DNA from: Alphaproteobacteria bacterium
GTDB taxonomy: Bacteria; Pseudomonadota; Alphaproteobacteria; Micavibrionales; Micavibrionaceae
Direction: 5' to 3'
DNA length: 64,000 bases
Assembly: GCA_016699735.1 (NCBI GenBank)
Contig: CP065008.1
Location: forward strand, 310,001 to 374,000
The number at the start of each line of letters is the position of its first letter. Positions within the stretch are counted from its first letter, which is position 1. A program made the translations under genes and the position numbers. This document shows positions 1-7,875 of this stretch, piece after piece. The notes under the pieces are model-generated. The model saw nothing but the letters and a program-made list of their open reading frames with translations. It made no database searches and was not told where the DNA came from.

Positions 1-891
1 AAACTAATGGACGATATCTACCGCAAGGGCGGCGCCCCCATCGTGATTATGCAGGATCTTCTGGGGTTCACCCATCTTCTGACAAAATTCCGCGCCGTCC
101 CTGAAATCGGTAATGCATCGGAAACTCTCTCCGGCCTGATGCTCGAACGCATCAAGAACCTTGCAAACCGCCTGACCATGCCAACGCTCGGCAAGACATG
201 GCAAATCCTGCTCAAGGGACTGAGTGAAGTCCACGAAGCGCCAAACCCTCAAGCGGCGGCAGAGATGGTCCTGATCCGCCTGTCCTATGCCGCCGACCTC
301 CCGGACCCCGCCGATCTGATCCGCAGCCTGAAAGACGGGCAGGCGCCCGCATCAAAAACCCCGGCAGCCTCCCCTTCGCACGAGAAGGCGACCGAGCCTG
401 TAGCAACCCTCGCCCCAGACATTCAAACGCGAGATCAAAGCCCCGCCATCGAAACGTTGCAGGACATGATCGCTCTTCTGGAGACCAGCCGCGAAGCAAG
501 GACCGCCGGAGAGCTTTATCAATACGCTCATCTTGTAAAGCTCGAATACAAAACAGAAGGCGAAAATCCCTTTGGCCATCTTGAATTCCGATTGAAGCCC
601 GAGGCCTCACCAAAACTGGCACAAAATCTGGGAAAAACGCTTCAGGACATCACCGGCCAACGGTGGCTGATCTCCCTCTCCGAAAAGCCGGGGCAGCCAA
701 CCTTAGCGGAACAAAAAGAACATGCAGAAAAACAGGAAATCGAGCAGGCATCCAGACATCCCGTAATTACGGACATTCTAAAAATCTTCCCCGATGCCCG
801 CATCATCAGGGTTGAAAAAACGCCTGAAGATCAGGATAATGCCCCGAAAAATAGCAACACCCGTCAAAGTAAGGAAAAAACAGGATTATGA
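1..891 (+). CDS. dnaX: DNA polymerase III subunit gamma/tau, C-terminal part
   Basis: This is the tail of the clamp-loader subunit tau; the reading frame is already open at base 1, so the ATPase domain lies outside the window. The first visible residues, around VIMQDLLGFTHLLTK, match the collar/domain III region of DnaX. A linker rich in Pro, Ala, Ser and charged residues follows (about residues 105-150), then a C-terminal tau-type region. The stop overlaps the start of ybaB/ebfC by four bases (ATGA), the usual dnaX-ybaB arrangement. The identification rests on the domain III motif plus this neighbour. Confidence 0.88.
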   Translation, partial: KLMDDIYRKGGAPIVIMQDLLGFTHLLTKFRAVPEIGNASETLSGLMLERIKNLANRLTMPTLGKTWQILLKGLSEVHEAPNPQAAAEMVLIRLSYAADLPDPADLIRSLKDGQAPASKTPAASPSHEKATEPVATLAPDIQTRDQSPAIETLQDMIALLETSREARTAGELYQYAHLVKLEYKTEGENPFGHLEFRLKPEASPKLAQNLGKTLQDITGQRWLISLSEKPGQPTLAEQKEHAEKQEIEQASRHPVITDILKIFPDARIIRVEKTPEDQDNAPKNSNTRQSKEKTGL

Positions 892-1205
892 ACTTCCAGC
901 AGATGATGAAACAGGCGCAGGACATGCAGCTGAAAATCCAGCAGATGCAGCAAAAGCTCACGGATGTAGAGGTTCAGGGTGAGTCCGGCGGCGGAATGGT
1001 CAAGGTCGTGATGACCTGCTCCGGGAAACTCAATCGCATCACCATAGACTCTTCTTTGATGAACGGAGATAAGGAGACTCTCGAAGACCTGATTGTGGCC
1101 GCTGTCAACAAGGCCACCGAAGCCAAGGATGAAAGAATAAAATCCGAGACCAAAAGCATGATGGAGAGCCTCGGCCTTCCGGGCGATATGAACCTCCCGT
1201 TCTAA
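888..1205 (+). CDS. ybaB: YbaB/EbfC family nucleoid-associated protein
   Basis: Small dimeric DNA-binding protein of 105 residues, the usual length. It starts with the family's MNFQQMMKQAQDMQ helix, has the central G-rich stretch ESGGGMVKVVMTCSGKL, and ends with a helix and a short GLPG tail. It is translationally coupled to dnaX by an ATGA overlap. In many bacteria recR comes next; here an exonuclease III gene takes that place. A second, diverged copy of the same family lies 1.8 kb away on the other strand (3000-3341). Confidence 0.95.
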   Translation: MNFQQMMKQAQDMQLKIQQMQQKLTDVEVQGESGGGMVKVVMTCSGKLNRITIDSSLMNGDKETLEDLIVAAVNKATEAKDERIKSETKSMMESLGLPGDMNLPF

Positions 1206-1217
1206 GTCATAATTCTC

Positions 1218-2006
1218 ATGCGGCTCCTCACATGGAACATAAATTCTGTCCGCCTGCGGCTCCCGCTGCTTCTTCGCCTCATGCAAGAACAGCAGCCGGA
1301 TATCGTGTGCCTGCAGGAAACCAAATGCCCGGATGAATTTTTCCCCGCAGAAGACATCCGTAACGCCGGATACCCACACATCCACATACAGGGCATGAAA
1401 AGCTATAATGGCGTGGCCATCCTCTCCCGACACCCCTTTCAAAACCCGCAATTCCATCACCGGGTAGGCAAAGAGGATTGCCGACACATTTCTGTCCAGC
1501 TTACAGATTTTGAACTGCATAATCTCTATATCCCCGCAGGCGGCGACGAACCCGACCCGGATATCAACGATAAATTCGCGCACAAGCTCGGCTTCATCGA
1601 AGAAATCGGCGGATGGTTTAAGGACCGCTATACGGACGACATACCCCTGATCGCCGCCGGCGATTTCAACATCGCGCCAAAGGAACATGACGTCTGGTCG
1701 CACAAGCAACTTCTGAACGTCGTCTCTCACACGCCGATTGAAGTCGAAAAACTGGAAAAAATGAGAAAATCGCTAAATTGGACGGATTCCAGCCGCCATT
1801 TCATCCCCGATAATGAAAAATGTTACACGTGGTGGTCTTACAGAAACAAGGACTGGAAAAAATCGAACCGGGGCCGTCGCCTTGACCATCTCTGGGTTAC
1901 GCCCCCGCTGAAATCAAGGCTGAAAGCGCATACCATCCTGACAGAAGCCCGCGACTGGGAAAAAGCCAGCGACCACGTACCCTTGATTATTGATTTGGCA
2001 GCGTAA
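1218..2006 (+). CDS. xth: Exodeoxyribonuclease III
   Basis: AP endonuclease and 3'-5' exonuclease of base excision repair, 262 residues, of the exonuclease-endonuclease-phosphatase fold. Visible catalytic motifs are LTWNINSVRLR at the N-terminus, CLQETK (metal-binding Glu), GDFNIAP (Asp/Asn pair), RRLDHLWVT and the terminal SDHVPL (Asp-His). It begins 12 bases after ybaB and is probably co-transcribed with dnaX-ybaB. Its last 20 bases overlap tail to tail with the leftward DUF1223 gene. Confidence 0.95.
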   Translation: MRLLTWNINSVRLRLPLLLRLMQEQQPDIVCLQETKCPDEFFPAEDIRNAGYPHIHIQGMKSYNGVAILSRHPFQNPQFHHRVGKEDCRHISVQLTDFELHNLYIPAGGDEPDPDINDKFAHKLGFIEEIGGWFKDRYTDDIPLIAAGDFNIAPKEHDVWSHKQLLNVVSHTPIEVEKLEKMRKSLNWTDSSRHFIPDNEKCYTWWSYRNKDWKKSNRGRRLDHLWVTPPLKSRLKAHTILTEARDWEKASDHVPLIIDLAA

Positions 2007-2850
2007 CGGGAAGATTGCGATTTTGTTTATCACTATCGATAGAGGGCGAGGCACCTTGTATATATTGCGAGGACATTCCGGGCTTCAACTCACCCACCGC
2101 CAAAACTGGACCTGAAGAGCCAGACTCATGTAACACAGCAACATAGCCAAGACTGCCCGGATCATAAATCGAATTCACCAGTCCGGACAAGGAATAAGAA
2201 AAACTTAAGGGCTCACCATTCCAGTCAGCCAGCTTAACAAGGTCTATCACTGGACGAAAAGCAACCGCAGATGACGCAGTAGCTATGTACGAATCACCGT
2301 CAATAGAAGCCGAATCCACAACAGGCTGACGAACATTATGCTCGATCGGCAAGTAGGAGTATAGAAAGAGAGAACCTTTTTTCGCATCGGAAGAAACACC
2401 CTCAAGACTAATTTCAAGAGCAGAACCTGTTCGGCGAACATCAATTTTGGCTACACTGTCCAAAGATAACGCTGCCTTAATCGCTGTATCTACTTTTTCT
2501 GAGTTAGCCTCATAACGGCCATTAATGACGACCATAGGCATATTCAGGACCATAGTATTAAGACTACGATAATAACCAACCCTTCCTTGATTACAGAACT
2601 CCTGCCCGAAAGGCTCCACTTCTTTAACCGTTAGAGGGTTTTTTAAACGGCAATTCAGAAAAACAGCCTCTGAATGTTGGGAGAGAATCTCTTTGATATT
2701 TTTTTCCACTTCTTGACTGGCATCACACTTGTAAGAGCTTCCATACATCTCGATAAGAACAGGCTGCATCCCCTGTGCATAATTCGCGTAAAGAAACCAG
2801 GAAAAAACAAAACCTGAAACAGAAAAAAAATTCCTAAGGCCAAATTTCAT
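1987..2850 (-). CDS. DUF1223-like exported protein
   Basis: Predicted secreted protein of 287 residues with a thioredoxin-like fold, function unknown. The start at 2850 is chosen because it opens directly into a signal peptide (MKFGLRNFFSVSGFVFSWFL, ending near ANYAQG); the frame stays open further upstream. The block after it, VLIEMYGSSYKCDASQEVEK, fits the place where DUF1223 proteins have FTSQGCSSCPPAD, but only one cysteine of the usual pair remains. It is visibly richer in A+T than xth. Family assignment is by motif order only and is moderate. Confidence 0.62.
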   Translation of the reverse strand: MKFGLRNFFSVSGFVFSWFLYANYAQGMQPVLIEMYGSSYKCDASQEVEKNIKEILSQHSEAVFLNCRLKNPLTVKEVEPFGQEFCNQGRVGYYRSLNTMVLNMPMVVINGRYEANSEKVDTAIKAALSLDSVAKIDVRRTGSALEISLEGVSSDAKKGSLFLYSYLPIEHNVRQPVVDSASIDGDSYIATASSAVAFRPVIDLVKLADWNGEPLSFSYSLSGLVNSIYDPGSLGYVAVLHESGSSGPVLAVGELKPGMSSQYIQGASPSIDSDKQNRNLPVTLPNQ

Positions 2851-2866
2851 GTCACTGCCCAAAAAA

Positions 2867-3019
2867 TCAAAAATCTGAACACCGCCCGCCGACCTCCCAA
2901 TCGCCGTATCGCGTGGGTTCAGGAAGCTTCTTATCCGCAAACCCACCAATCTCCCGCACAATCTCAGGAGCATCCGGTTCGTCCGGTCTAACGAGTTTTT
3001 TATTCAAACTTGTCGTCAT
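2867..3019 (-). CDS. SDHAF4-like (DUF1674) small protein
   Basis: A 50-residue gene that is easy to miss. Its C-terminus LPEPTRYGDWEVGGRCSDF is the signature of the DUF1674/SDHAF4 family, which in mitochondria binds the flavinylated succinate dehydrogenase subunit during complex II assembly. The ATG at 3019 is preceded by a good Shine-Dalgarno (GGAGAGAGGG). It overlaps the end of the upstream YbaB paralogue by 20 bases, suggesting coupling. No sdh genes are in the window, so the succinate dehydrogenase role is inferred from the family. Confidence 0.85.
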   Translation of the reverse strand: MTTSLNKKLVRPDEPDAPEIVREIGGFADKKLPEPTRYGDWEVGGRCSDF

Positions 3020-3341
3020 CCAACCCTCTCTCCTTAAGCATCCTTTGCGTCTCGGTCTTGATAACCTCTTCTTTTGCCTCCACGGCATTATTGAGGGCCG
3101 TCAAAACCAGATTCTCGACAATCTCCCGATCCCACCCGACCATAGAGGGATGAAGCTCAAGCTTCAAAACCTTGCCCGCACAGCTCATGGTAACATGAAT
3201 CAGCCCGTCCCCGGAATCGGCATTGACCTTCAGATCCTCCAGCTTTGCCTGCAACTCCATCGACATGAAATGCATCCGCTGGATGCGCTTCAACATTTTT
3301 TGCGGATCAGGCTCTATCGTGCTTGGTTTTTCTGTTTCCAT
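3000..3341 (-). CDS. Second YbaB/EbfC-family protein (diverged paralogue)
   Basis: 113 residues aligning along their whole length with the YbaB at 888-1205: MLKRIQRMHFMSMELQAKLE against MMKQAQDMQLKIQQMQQKLT, ADSGDGLIHVTMSCAGKV against ESGGGMVKVVMTCSGKL, and NAVEAKEEVIKTETQRML against KATEAKDERIKSETKSMM. It carries an extra acidic, Pro-containing N-terminus of about 14 residues. It sits upstream of the SDHAF4-like gene, divergent from rsmB with 41 bases between starts. Presumably DNA-binding; a heterodimer with the first copy is possible but unproven. Confidence 0.85.
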   Translation of the reverse strand: METEKPSTIEPDPQKMLKRIQRMHFMSMELQAKLEDLKVNADSGDGLIHVTMSCAGKVLKLELHPSMVGWDREIVENLVLTALNNAVEAKEEVIKTETQRMLKERGLDDDKFE

Positions 3342-3382
3342 ACATAATACTAGAATGAAAGGTCTAACGGGTACAATTTATT

Positions 3383-4765
3383 ATGCCGACGCAAAAAAAC
3401 AAAGACACTATTCAATCCCCCGGCTTTTCTGAGGAGGAAAAAAGCAACGCTGAATCCGACATTCTGGCCGCCCGCCTCTGTGCCCTTGAAATTCTTGATC
3501 TTGTCATAAACCAGCGCCAGATGCTCGATCATGCCCTTGAAAACACACAGGATTTTATAAAACTAAGCCCCCGCGACCGCGCCTTCGTGCGGATGCTGGC
3601 GGCCACCACCCTGCGCCGCATGGGCCAGATTGACGATCTTATCGCAAGGGCGCAGGAAAGGCCCGAATCTCTCAAATCTCTCCAGTTAAAAAATATCCTG
3701 CGCCTCGGCACCTGCCAGCTCTTTTTCACCGACGTCCCCGACCACGCCGCCGTAGACACTTCCGTCAACCTCGCCGAACTGATCGGCATGGACCGCCAGA
3801 AGGGCTTCGTGAACGCCCTGCTCCGCACCCTGATCCGCAGCGGCAAGGACTGGATGGGCAAGCAGGACGCCTCCCGTCTGAACACCCCCGAATGGCTGCT
3901 CAAAATCTGGATCGCCGACTACAGCCTGAGGGAAGCCGCCGAAATCGCCGCCGCCAACATGGCCGAAGCCCCGTTGGACATTACGGTGAAGGACAATAAG
4001 GACTCCGCCTACTGGGCCGCCACGCTCAAGGCCTCCGTGCTCTCGACGGGAACCCTACGCCGCATGGCCGGCGGTAATATCCGCGAAATGGAGGGCTTCG
4101 ATCAGGGCCAATGGTGGATTCAGGACGCCGCCGCCGCCCTCCCCGCAAAGCTTCTCGGCCCGCTGGAGGGCGAAACGGTGCTCGACATCTGCGCCGCTCC
4201 GGGCGGGAAAACCCTCCAACTCGCTTCTATGGGCGCACACGTCATCGCGCTCGACCGCTCCGCCCAGCGCCTCAAAAGGCTGGAGGAAAACGTCAAACGC
4301 ATGAACCTGCAGGACAGGGTGCAGGTCATCGCTGCCGACGCCACCGTCTGGTCCCCGCCGAAAAACGAACCCGCTCCGCAGCGAATCCTGCTCGACGCCC
4401 CCTGCAGTGCGACCGGAACCATCCGCCGTCACCCCGACCTCCCGCATCTTAAAACCCCAAGGGATATGGAGGGGCTGATCGCCGTCCAGTCCCGCCTTCT
4501 CGCACAGGCCGGAAAGATTCTCGGTATCGGCGGATTGCTCATCTACTGCGCCTGCTCCCTGCAGAAGGACGAAGGCGAACGGCAGGTCGACTCCTTCCTC
4601 AGCCAAAACCCGAACTTTCAGCGCGTCCCCATCGCGCCGGAGGAAATCGGAAATTATGCGGAACTGATCGACCCCAACGGCGACCTGCGGATTCTCCCCT
4701 TCCACCTCGCGGCTCAGGGCGGGATTGATGGGTTCTACGTGGCGCGGTTGACGCGGAATTCCTAA
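3383..4765 (+). CDS. rsmB: 16S rRNA (cytosine-967-C5)-methyltransferase
   Basis: RsmB-type RNA m5C methyltransferase of 460 residues. The N-terminal third is the NusB-like RNA-binding domain (LSPRDRAFVRMLAATTLRR, then VDTSVNLAE). The SAM-binding core has DICAAPGGKTLQLA, the catalytic block DAPCSATGTIRRHPDLP, and the second cysteine motif YCACSLQKDEGE. A poorly conserved 25-residue N-terminal extension leaves the exact start slightly uncertain. In relatives rsmB is followed by rpe and a heparinase-like gene; here two extra genes intervene. Confidence 0.95.
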   Translation: MPTQKNKDTIQSPGFSEEEKSNAESDILAARLCALEILDLVINQRQMLDHALENTQDFIKLSPRDRAFVRMLAATTLRRMGQIDDLIARAQERPESLKSLQLKNILRLGTCQLFFTDVPDHAAVDTSVNLAELIGMDRQKGFVNALLRTLIRSGKDWMGKQDASRLNTPEWLLKIWIADYSLREAAEIAAANMAEAPLDITVKDNKDSAYWAATLKASVLSTGTLRRMAGGNIREMEGFDQGQWWIQDAAAALPAKLLGPLEGETVLDICAAPGGKTLQLASMGAHVIALDRSAQRLKRLEENVKRMNLQDRVQVIAADATVWSPPKNEPAPQRILLDAPCSATGTIRRHPDLPHLKTPRDMEGLIAVQSRLLAQAGKILGIGGLLIYCACSLQKDEGERQVDSFLSQNPNFQRVPIAPEEIGNYAELIDPNGDLRILPFHLAAQGGIDGFYVARLTRNS

Positions 4766-4942
4766 AAATAGACACACAGACAGTTCTTGTGAGAGGCCTA
4801 TGAAAACAATAGCTGTAAAATTAAAGCTGCATTAAGCAGACATTATCCTTTTGAACATATTGATGAAGACACGTTTCAATAACAGCCTTCACAGAAATAC
4901 TGAAAACTCCCTCTTCTGCAAAAGTTAAAACGGAGCAAAAAA

Positions 4943-5725
4943 GTGCCAAAACTAAAACTAACTGAAATTGAAACGCTGGAAGATGCGTTTAATACAGGAA
5001 ACGGGGCTGGATATGTTCTTGATTTTTCTGACAGAACCTTTGGATTATTTTTTGAAGAAGAATTTAATGTAGACATTGATGCAGAAAAATATCGCCAAAA
5101 TGGATCTTCCAAAGGTAAACGGCTCAAATCTTTTATCGAACAAGAAAATTCGAAAATTGTGGCTCGTGTATTGCGTACCCTATGGGATTATCGAGCATCT
5201 ATCTTAGAAAAACGCGGCAATGGAAATGCTAAACCATCTCTTACAGATGCGTATTTTAAGATTGTTCATAGGTTGGAATGTGACGAAGGTCTTGCCAGTA
5301 CTGATGCGATAGAAAAATTTAGCAATAATGAAACATTGGATGAGTTGATAGAGGCGATTCATCGTGACATAGCGGCCAACAAGCCTCAGGCTGCGTTAGA
5401 CAGATTACACACCTACTGCATGAAAAAATTTTCTCATCTTTTGTCAGTGCGTAATATAGCCTGCGAACAAAATGAACCATTGAATAGCAGGGTAGGAAAA
5501 TACATAAAGGCCTTGGAGGGTGAGGTTGAAATTCATGAAATTTCCCGCCGCATAATGAAGAGCAGTATTAGCATTTTTGATGAATTTAATGATGTAAGAA
5601 ACAACAAGTCTTTCGCCCACGATAATGAAATCATGGGCTTACACGAAGCAAGATTTATTTTCGATTCTGTAAGCAACATCTTACGCTTTATTCGTTCATT
5701 CGAGTCTAGTCAATTTGGCGGATAG
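4943..5725 (+). CDS. AbiJ-like abortive-infection protein with C-terminal HEPN-type motif
   Basis: 260-residue putative phage-defence protein. The N-terminus (YVLDFSDRTFGLFFEEEFNVDID, then SSKGKRLKSF, residues 24-64) resembles the N-terminal module of AbiJ-like proteins. The C-terminus has R219-N-N-K-S-F-A-H226, an Rx6H signature of HEPN RNases, in a helical context ending in LRFIRSFE. The GTG start at 4943 has a GGAG ribosome site eight bases upstream. Base composition is clearly more A+T-rich than the flanking genes, and it splits a conserved rsmB-rpe neighbourhood, both consistent with acquisition. RNase activity is inferred; no antitoxin gene is adjacent. Confidence 0.7.
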   Translation: MPKLKLTEIETLEDAFNTGNGAGYVLDFSDRTFGLFFEEEFNVDIDAEKYRQNGSSKGKRLKSFIEQENSKIVARVLRTLWDYRASILEKRGNGNAKPSLTDAYFKIVHRLECDEGLASTDAIEKFSNNETLDELIEAIHRDIAANKPQAALDRLHTYCMKKFSHLLSVRNIACEQNEPLNSRVGKYIKALEGEVEIHEISRRIMKSSISIFDEFNDVRNNKSFAHDNEIMGLHEARFIFDSVSNILRFIRSFESSQFGG

Positions 5726-5895
5726 GATTGTATAAAGAGCTGTACCCCATAACTGGGCAGGGTTTCTTAGGAATGAGAAAGAGGCCTTTATCACAACACC
5801 ATACCCCACCCCCGGAAAAAATGTTACCGTAATCCGGCGTTCGCCGCCCTCGCCGGACGCCGCAACTCGCAAACCACCACCTTAAGAAAACGCAA

Positions 5896-7059
5896 ATGCC
5901 CCCCCAACCCCCGCACCGTTTCACCGTTCTGGACAGTTGGCGCGGCATCTGCGCCTGCATGGTGGCGCTCTTTCATTTTCACGCCTATAACCACTTCTAC
6001 AACATCCCCTTCTTTCTCAACGCGGGCCTCTATGTCGATTTTTTTTTCGTCCTCAGCGGCTTTGTCATCTTCATCAATTATTTCGACCGTCTGAAGGAGG
6101 GCTACAGCCTCGCAACCTTCATGCGCCTGCGCTTCGGGCGACTCTATCCGCTGCACCTCTTTACGCTTCTGGCCTTTGTCGCGGTCGAGCTGGTGCAGAT
6201 TCTCATTCCCCCGCTGGCCAAGCTCAGCCAGACCCCGCCCTTAACCGGACCGGGCGCGACCCCGGATTATATCGTCACCAACCTGCTCATGCTCCACGCC
6301 CTCGGCTTCGGCGAACGCCTCTCCTTCAACAGCCCAAGTTGGAGCATCAGTGCAGAGTTCTGGACCTACCTCATCTTCGCGGCAACGATCCTCCTCTTCA
6401 AAAACCGCACCCTCTGGGGAATATTGGGCCTGATTGCCCTGTCCTTGGGGTTTTTGATGTTCTACGGGGAATTCATGACCACGGTGAATTTCGGCATCAT
6501 CCGCTGCATTTACGGCTTCGGAACCGGGGCGCTGTGCTGTCTGGTCTGGAGGCGCACCAAGGAAATCCTGCCCGAAAAAATAAAATCGGCTACGATGTGG
6601 AACCTTCTGGAAATCGCAGCGGTGACCTCGGTGCTGCTGTTCGTATCTCTCGCCAAGGAAACCGCCTGTGTCTATGCCGCACCCTTTGTTTTTTTCATGA
6701 CCATTTACATCTTCACCCACGAAAGGGGCATGATTTCAAAACTGCTCCTGCACAGGTTTTTTGTCCTTTTGGGCACACTCTCCTATTCCATCTACATGAC
6801 CCACGCCTTTATTGCTGGCAAAGTCTTCATACTCGGCGGAAGGATCGTCGCCAAGGTCACAGATATTGACACCTTTATGACAATCAATGGAAAGGAGCGT
6901 CTGGCCACAAACATTTGGACGGGGGACGCCCTCACCCTGCTTTACCTCGCCGTCGTGATGGCCGTCTCGGTCCTCACCTACAAATACATCGAGGAACCCG
7001 GCCGCAAATATTTCCGCAGGACAGCGCCAGCGACAAAATCTCTTCCAGCCTCTGCATAA
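5896..7059 (+). CDS. Acyltransferase 3 family membrane protein (OafA/YrhL-like)
   Basis: 387-residue multi-pass membrane protein that probably O-acylates a surface polysaccharide or lipid. The N-terminus LDSWRGICACMVALFHFHAY carries the family's Arg and the catalytic His of the RGxxAxxVxxxH-type motif, followed by GLYVDFFFVLSGFVI and an RLYPLHLF segment. About ten hydrophobic helices are visible, the last ending in TYKYIEEPGRKYFRR. Substrate cannot be read from the sequence. It has its own upstream region carrying a TGTTACCGTAAT element. Confidence 0.88.
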   Translation: MPPQPPHRFTVLDSWRGICACMVALFHFHAYNHFYNIPFFLNAGLYVDFFFVLSGFVIFINYFDRLKEGYSLATFMRLRFGRLYPLHLFTLLAFVAVELVQILIPPLAKLSQTPPLTGPGATPDYIVTNLLMLHALGFGERLSFNSPSWSISAEFWTYLIFAATILLFKNRTLWGILGLIALSLGFLMFYGEFMTTVNFGIIRCIYGFGTGALCCLVWRRTKEILPEKIKSATMWNLLEIAAVTSVLLFVSLAKETACVYAAPFVFFMTIYIFTHERGMISKLLLHRFFVLLGTLSYSIYMTHAFIAGKVFILGGRIVAKVTDIDTFMTINGKERLATNIWTGDALTLLYLAVVMAVSVLTYKYIEEPGRKYFRRTAPATKSLPASA

Positions 7060-7199
7060 CAATGGCTTAACCATGGAATTTACCCTCTGAAAATGTTACG
7101 GTAATTCTATGATTCGCTCCGTTCGGGGCGGTCTTGTTATATCTTGTCGAATCTGCTCTGGTATTCCCTCTTCTTTTGTTAAACATAACCGTAAAAACC

Positions 7200-7862
7200 A
7201 TGCCCGCTGCCCGCCCCGTCCGCATCGCCCCCTCCATCCTCTCCGCCGATTTTGCGAAGCTGGGCGAAGAGGTGCGGGCGATTGACAAGGCCGGAGCCGA
7301 TTACATCCATATCGACGTGATGGACGGCCATTTCGTGCCCAACCTCACCTTCGGCGCGCCCGTCGTCAAATGCCTCCGCCCGCACAGCAAAAAGATTTTC
7401 GACGTCCACCTCATGGTCGCCCCCGTCGATCACCTGATCGCCGATTTCGTAGCGGCAGGTGCAGACATCATCACCGTCCATCAGGAAGCCGGATCTCATC
7501 TTCACCGCACCCTGCAATCCATAAAGGCACATAAAATCAAAGCGGGCGTATCCCTCAACCCCTCAACCCCCTCCGCATCCATCGCGCACGTCATGGACAT
7601 GGTGGACCTCGTCCTGGTCATGACCGTCAACCCCGGCTTCGGCGGCCAGAGCTTTATCCCGTTGCTCGATAAAATCCGCGACATCCGCGAAATGATTGAC
7701 AACACCAAACGCCCCATCGACCTTGAAGTCGATGGCGGCATCACACCCAAAACCGCCAAACAGGTCATCGCCGCCGGAGCCGACGTTCTGGTCGCGGGCA
7801 CCGCCATCTTCAAGGACGGGCCGCAGCACTACGCGAAAAACATCAAGGCCTTGAGAGTGTGA
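7200..7862 (+). CDS. rpe: Ribulose-phosphate 3-epimerase
   Basis: TIM-barrel epimerase of 220 residues interconverting ribulose 5-phosphate and xylulose 5-phosphate. Motifs: RIAPSILSADFAKLGEEV, HIDVMDGHFVPNLTFG (metal-binding His and Asp), VHLMV, VNPGFGGQSFI, EVDGGI and the phosphate-binding ADVLVAGTAIF. The ATG at 7200 is preferred over an in-frame start at 7134 because homologues begin just before RIAPSILSADF. It is followed at 13 bases by the heparinase-like gene, as in other Alphaproteobacteria. Confidence 0.95.
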   Translation: MPAARPVRIAPSILSADFAKLGEEVRAIDKAGADYIHIDVMDGHFVPNLTFGAPVVKCLRPHSKKIFDVHLMVAPVDHLIADFVAAGADIITVHQEAGSHLHRTLQSIKAHKIKAGVSLNPSTPSASIAHVMDMVDLVLVMTVNPGFGGQSFIPLLDKIRDIREMIDNTKRPIDLEVDGGITPKTAKQVIAAGADVLVAGTAIFKDGPQHYAKNIKALRV

Positions 7863-7875
7863 GGGAAGACGCGCC

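Noticed and set aside
4055..4777. 240-codon frame on the minus strand across rsmB
   Set aside because: Antisense shadow of rsmB; composition reflects high third-position G+C and no family motif is present.
4821..4835. TTAAAGCTGCATTAA before the AbiJ-like gene as a CtrA site
   Set aside because: Fits the palindrome, but one match is expected by chance in this length and it lies inside a possible gene remnant; not proposed as functional.
5836..5862. GC-rich inverted sequence before the acyltransferase as a terminator
   Set aside because: Only five paired bases and no T-run after it.
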